A stretch of 64,000 nt of DNA from Microbulbifer sp. VAAF005 (GTDB taxonomy: Bacteria > Pseudomonadota > Gammaproteobacteria > Pseudomonadales > Cellvibrionaceae), in contig NZ_CP120233.1 of NCBI RefSeq assembly GCF_030012985.1, forward strand, positions 1,781,001-1,845,000, read 5' to 3'. Shown here piece by piece: positions 60,918 through 64,000 of the stretch. The notes under the pieces were generated by a model that worked only from the letters and a program-made list of their open reading frames with translations, was not told the DNA's origin and searched no databases. Position numbers and translations under genes: made by a program. The first letter of the stretch is position 1. Every line of letters starts with the position of its first letter.

Positions 60918-60982
60918 TCGTCAACATTCTCAACTTGGGTCGGGCTTCGCCCGTCCCCTATTTATGTAGCAAGGATATAGTT

Positions 60983-61279
60983 TTGAGCCTGAAAAAAGAC
61001 AAACAAAAAGTACTCGGAGAAGTTTTTGACAAGGAGCGTATTGCTGGATTCTTGATTGGCGAAGCCCCCGCTGGCGTAAACCGGGATTTTCACCTGCTCG
61101 AGCGCGCCTACCGAAGTATGAAAGCAGAGAGCTTTGCCACATTTGTAAAGTTATTTCTCGCTGAAGGCCTGGATCTGAACAGCCCCGGCCCCGACGGAAA
61201 AACCCTGCTGGCCCGTATTGGCGAACACCGCCAGGGCGCAGAGTATAGCGAGATTTTAAAAGCCGCTGGCGCCAACTAG
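60983..61279 (+). CDS. PA4642-family small conserved protein
   Basis: No known function. 98 aa from TTG 60983 (LSLKKDKQKVLGEVFDKERI), chosen because AAGGA lies upstream and the family begins with SLKKDKQKV; a longer frame from 60935 adds residues with no family resemblance. The conserved core is PPAGVNRDFHLLERAYR-like (GVNRDFHLLERAYRSM), then DLNSPGPDGKTLLARI and a tail resembling an ankyrin-type helix. It is small, soluble and probably co-transcribed with gatB. Confidence 0.75.
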   Translation: MSLKKDKQKVLGEVFDKERIAGFLIGEAPAGVNRDFHLLERAYRSMKAESFATFVKLFLAEGLDLNSPGPDGKTLLARIGEHRQGAEYSEILKAAGAN

Positions 61280-61330
61280 CAGCCTAGTAGCCTTGAAATT
61301 CCTGGAATAGTTCCAGCGAGAGGTGAGAAT

Positions 61331-62161
61331 ATGACTTCAAATCCCGTTCACGGTATCGATGCACTGGTGCGCGGTATCCACTTGATTACCCGGCGTGAAT
61401 TGCGCCCATTTATCCTGGTACCACTACTAATAAACCTCGTACTGTTTATTATTATCAGCGGCATTATGATTTCCCAACTGGGAGGACTTACCGATTATAT
61501 CGGCAGCCTGCTTTCCCACACGCCAGTAAATACAGAAAATATGTCCTGGTGGGAAGCCATGATGGCCAAGGGGGCCGCGTGGGCTGCCAGTGTTTTTCGC
61601 TGGCTCGCCTGGATTATTGCGTTACTTGTGCTTTTCCTGTTTTTTCTCGCCTACGGCTATTTATTTAGCGTTATTACCAACATTATTGCCGCCCCCTTTA
61701 ACGGTTTGCTCGCCGAGAAAGTCGAGGAGCTACTAACCGGTAAGGCTCCCCCTGCCGAGCCGATAATGCAAATGGTATGGCGTACCCTGGGCCGGGAATT
61801 ACGTAAGCTGGGTTACTTTATATTTTGGGGTTTGATCGTATTCATTATTGCCACCATCACCAGCTGGACCATTATTATCCCCGCAGTGCTCACTGCAGTT
61901 TGGGGTGCTTGGTGCATGGCCATTCAGTATGTTGACTACCCACTGGATAATCACCAACGGCCATTTGATGAATTAAAAACAGTTCTGCGCCGCCGCAAAT
62001 TGACCAGCCTGACCTTTGGTGGAACTGTCATGCTTGCCAAAATGGTACCGGTTTTAAATATCTTTATTATGCCTGCGGCAGTTGCTGGCGGTACGGCTTT
62101 GTGGATTGAAAGACTGCGTATTGAAGGAGATCCCGGCACTCAAACTCCGGTACTTCAGTAA
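61331..62161 (+). CDS. cysZ: CysZ-like EI24-domain membrane protein (sulfate transporter)
   Basis: E. coli CysZ is a sulfate permease feeding cysteine synthesis. 276 aa: GIDALVRGIHLITRRELRPF at the N-terminus, four to five hydrophobic segments, and the family block YVDYPLDNHQRPFDELKTVLRRRK, followed by a GTVMLAKMVPVLNIFIMPAAVAG end. ATG at 61331 with AGAGGTGAG upstream. Sulfate specificity is from family knowledge. Confidence 0.88.
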   Translation: MTSNPVHGIDALVRGIHLITRRELRPFILVPLLINLVLFIIISGIMISQLGGLTDYIGSLLSHTPVNTENMSWWEAMMAKGAAWAASVFRWLAWIIALLVLFLFFLAYGYLFSVITNIIAAPFNGLLAEKVEELLTGKAPPAEPIMQMVWRTLGRELRKLGYFIFWGLIVFIIATITSWTIIIPAVLTAVWGAWCMAIQYVDYPLDNHQRPFDELKTVLRRRKLTSLTFGGTVMLAKMVPVLNIFIMPAAVAGGTALWIERLRIEGDPGTQTPVLQ

Positions 62162-62180
62162 CTTTACCTGTAAAACAGGA

Positions 62181-62205
62181 AGCCCTCTTATACAGAGGGC
62201 TTTTT
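62181..62205 (+). terminator. Rho-independent terminator of cysZ
   Basis: AGCCCTCT, 5-nt loop, AGAGGGCT, then TTTTATTTT on the plus strand. It stands directly after cysZ and just before the end of the convergent sulfotransferase-like gene. Confidence 0.88.
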
Positions 62206-62214
62206 ATTTTGATA

Positions 62215-63363
62215 CTACCTTCCCGATGTTTTCTTCTTTTTCAATGCTCGATACCAAGGTTGTTGGCCCTTGGCAATATAAGCGCTAGCCGATAAGCACT
62301 TTGCCAAATTCTCAAGCTCCTGGGTGAGTACATCTCCTGAAAACCTTTTTCTTAACATTTGTTGGAGTTTGTCTGCCAATAATGCATCCCTCAACCCCTC
62401 TGGCTTCTGGATACCGGCAGATAGAATTTCAGGAATCCACTCAGACAGATCTCGCACCGTTATCCAATCATTTCCCTGTTCAGGGTACACAGAAAAATCA
62501 GTATCGAATGCCAGGCCTGAATCGTTACTAAGAAAGGTACTATTTAACAACTGATTGGATGCTTTGAACTGCAGGAAGAACTGCCTGGCATCATCTCTTG
62601 ATGGAAGTAACTGAGTATGATCTTCCAGCATCATTGGCTTCAGCTTAATCAATTCAGACTCCGCTACCCCCAACTCCAGTAATTTATGGGTCAGCAAGAA
62701 CTCCTTTCTATCTACCCCTTCATTCACCCTGCGAGCAGAAAGCTTCACATCCCCATCAAGCAAAGAGAAAAAATCACTCACAATATCACCCCCGTTCAAA
62801 GCTTCCCGACCGAAAAGCCTCACCTTGAGGGAATCAGTCCCAAATACCGTCTCCCATAGCTTCAACTTGCTAAAATAATCGTAGTAAATCTCAATATCTT
62901 TATTGAGAGTGGGAAAAGCCCCCTCACTATGGCCAAGCAACTTACTAGAGGAGCTTCGATTGGAAGCGGCCCCACGAGCTCCTTGTTTTTTAAAAGATAT
63001 TGCCTGTAAATCCTGCCTGCGCAGATAAACAATCACTTTAACGTTATCGAAGTACTTGGCACACACCTGCTGAACCAGCTCAATACTCTCATGTTGATGC
63101 AAAAAGCAAAGGTGCTCCGCCGATACAATGGTTTGCTTACTGCGACTAGCTGCAAGTAGCTCATCGAGCCGGGAATTGAGCTTAAAACGGACCAGCCCTT
63201 TCTCCCGCAAAACTTCAATACACCCAGAGGAGTTTCCTTTTTTTCCAAGGGAAAGGAATTCAAAGCCCGCCTTATTCAGGGCTTGTGTCTGCTCCTTCAT
63301 TGCCAACTGGAGAGAGCTGGAGCCGGTTTTATGGAAACCGATATGTAAGTAGAGGGTGCGCAT
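62215..63363 (-). CDS. Sulfotransferase-like P-loop protein
   Basis: Probable PAPS-dependent sulfotransferase or related nucleotide-binding enzyme; substrate unknown, plausibly a cell-surface sugar. 382 aa from ATG 63363 (MRTLYLHIGFHKTGSSS); an in-frame TTG at 63411 is less likely. The 5'-phosphosulfate-type loop GFHKTGSSS is at residues 9-17, SAEHLCFL follows, and the 3'-phosphate-type segment is VIVYLRRQDLQAISFKKQ. The C-terminal half is divergent and Lys-rich. It lies in a less conserved part of the window next to an acyltransferase gene, as in surface-polysaccharide loci. Confidence 0.7.
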   Translation of the reverse strand: MRTLYLHIGFHKTGSSSLQLAMKEQTQALNKAGFEFLSLGKKGNSSGCIEVLREKGLVRFKLNSRLDELLAASRSKQTIVSAEHLCFLHQHESIELVQQVCAKYFDNVKVIVYLRRQDLQAISFKKQGARGAASNRSSSSKLLGHSEGAFPTLNKDIEIYYDYFSKLKLWETVFGTDSLKVRLFGREALNGGDIVSDFFSLLDGDVKLSARRVNEGVDRKEFLLTHKLLELGVAESELIKLKPMMLEDHTQLLPSRDDARQFFLQFKASNQLLNSTFLSNDSGLAFDTDFSVYPEQGNDWITVRDLSEWIPEILSAGIQKPEGLRDALLADKLQQMLRKRFSGDVLTQELENLAKCLSASAYIAKGQQPWYRALKKKKTSGR

Positions 63364-63701
63364 CCGAGTATTTACTTTAATTCTTATTGAGTAATGGATG
63401 TCAGAATGCAAGCTAGCCCCATACTATAGGAGCAATCTCAACCTGCAGAGTCTTGACTCATGCAACTGGCTAAATCCGTTTAATTTTAGGATAGAAATGG
63501 ACATTAGAAAGAAATATAAGCCATTAATGGTACATTTGTCACAACTTTAACACTAACAAAGCACAGAAAGATTGAACAGAAAAGTGGATAAGAGCCACTG
63601 CTGTCCAATTCTGGGCAGTGGCTCATAATCACAAGTGGAGGGGAGCTGGTGTGTAAGAGAGGGGTGGCTTCGATGCCTACTATTTTGAGTGCTGGTATCA
63701 G
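63364..63701. other. Intergenic stretch with a 10-bp hairpin
   Basis: About 340 bp, AT-richer than its surroundings. It contains GAGCCACTGC and GCAGTGGCTC as a perfect 10-bp stem over a 13-nt loop (63592-63624), downstream of the acyltransferase end on the minus strand; no T run. No coding frame credible. Confidence 0.5.
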
Positions 63702-64000
63702 CTAACCGCTTGGCCTTATATTCGAGTTCGCCATTAATAGTCGATTCATCAAGCCTGGTACCAGCATCTCTGAACCAAAAGTGCTCAGATGATTATCGTC
63801 GCGATACAGCGACCGACCCTCCATCTGTATTTGGCATTCTGATGGGCAAAGCTCCGACACAAGACTACCTCGCTGTATTTCAAACTCCTCCGACAAGGCC
63901 TCAAGAGTCGCCCTTACCCGACTGTTACGCTCCACCACCTGTTCTAGTGTCGGCGCCGCTTGTACCCGAGCCCCAATAAACTCCGCGCTGGCAATAGCCA
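63702..64000 (-). CDS. SGNH-type acyltransferase, C-terminal part (cut by window edge)
   Basis: Only the last 99 residues are in view and the frame is open to the right edge, so the start lies outside. The end carries CPSECQIQMEGRSLYRDDNHLSTFGSEML, where YRDDNHLS is the Asp-x-x-His block of SGNH hydrolase domains found at the C-terminus of OafA-type O-antigen/peptidoglycan acyltransferases. The rest of the protein (usually ten transmembrane segments) is not visible, so the assignment rests on this block and on the nearby sulfotransferase-like gene. Confidence 0.7.
   Translation of the reverse strand, partial: AIASAEFIGARVQAAPTLEQVVERNSRVRATLEALSEEFEIQRGSLVSELCPSECQIQMEGRSLYRDDNHLSTFGSEMLVPGLMNRLLMANSNIRPSG

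Overview
The window looks like a chromosomal segment of a marine gammaproteobacterium of the Cellvibrionales type (something Microbulbifer-like is my best guess). The reasons are pseudomonad-like gene order across almost the whole 64 kb, moderate GC, Tat and lipoprotein signals of proteobacterial type, and LPS-export and Mla genes that require an outer membrane. I see no insertion sequence, prophage, CRISPR array or tRNA. The window is overwhelmingly conserved housekeeping DNA.

Layout. 1-12.1 kb, minus strand: the dcw cell-wall/division cluster, read from right to left as mraZ, rsmH, ftsL, ftsI, murE, murF, mraY, murD, ftsW, murG, murC (cut by the left edge). It has a clear sigma70 promoter and four MraZ operator boxes. 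12.3-17.2 kb: rnpB (RNase P RNA) and rsmI on the minus strand, then lpoA, yraN, diaA, dolP on the plus strand (envelope maintenance). 17.2-23.1 kb: a small block (thiolase, LemA, M48 protease, Yip1 protein, diguanylate cyclase) that separates dolP from sspB. 23.2-30.4 kb: sspB/sspA, a cytochrome bc1 operon in which cytochrome b and c1 are one polypeptide, rpsI/rplM, zapE and divergent zapG. 30.4-33.6 kb: sat (ATP sulfurylase), a DegS/AlgW-type protease and an NTF2-like secreted protein. 33.6-37.9 kb, minus: hisD, hisG, murA, ibaG and a mlaC without its usual mlaFED/B partners. 38.3-47.7 kb, plus: kdsD, kdsC, lptC, lptA, lptB, rpoN, hpf, ptsN, rapZ, npr, mgtE, darP. 47.8-57.3 kb, minus: msrB, yhdP, rng, maf, mreD, mreC, mreB. 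57.6-62.2 kb, plus: gatC, gatA, gatB, a PA4642-type protein and cysZ. 62.2 kb to the end, minus: a sulfotransferase-like gene and the 3' end of an SGNH-type acyltransferase gene.

The genes form a coherent envelope-building region. It covers peptidoglycan precursors and septal synthesis (mur, fts, murA, lpoA), elongation (mreBCD), LPS Kdo synthesis and transport (kdsDC, lptCAB), phospholipid and outer-membrane homeostasis (mlaC, dolP, yhdP, degS) and nitrogen-PTS control of envelope precursor supply (rpoN, ptsN, rapZ, npr).

The most striking observation is technical or biological depending on the cause. Five genes (ftsW, the start of ftsI, ptsN, yhdP, rng) are each broken by exactly one missing base inside a homopolymer, always correctable by adding one base to that run. 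Homopolymer undercalling in the assembly is the simplest reading. Other points worth a look are the cytochrome b-c1 fusion with two extra membrane segments, a near-consensus sigma54 promoter directly upstream of rpoN itself, the orphan mlaC, and sat at the position where pseudomonads carry cysD-cysN. I did not find a convincing wholly new system.
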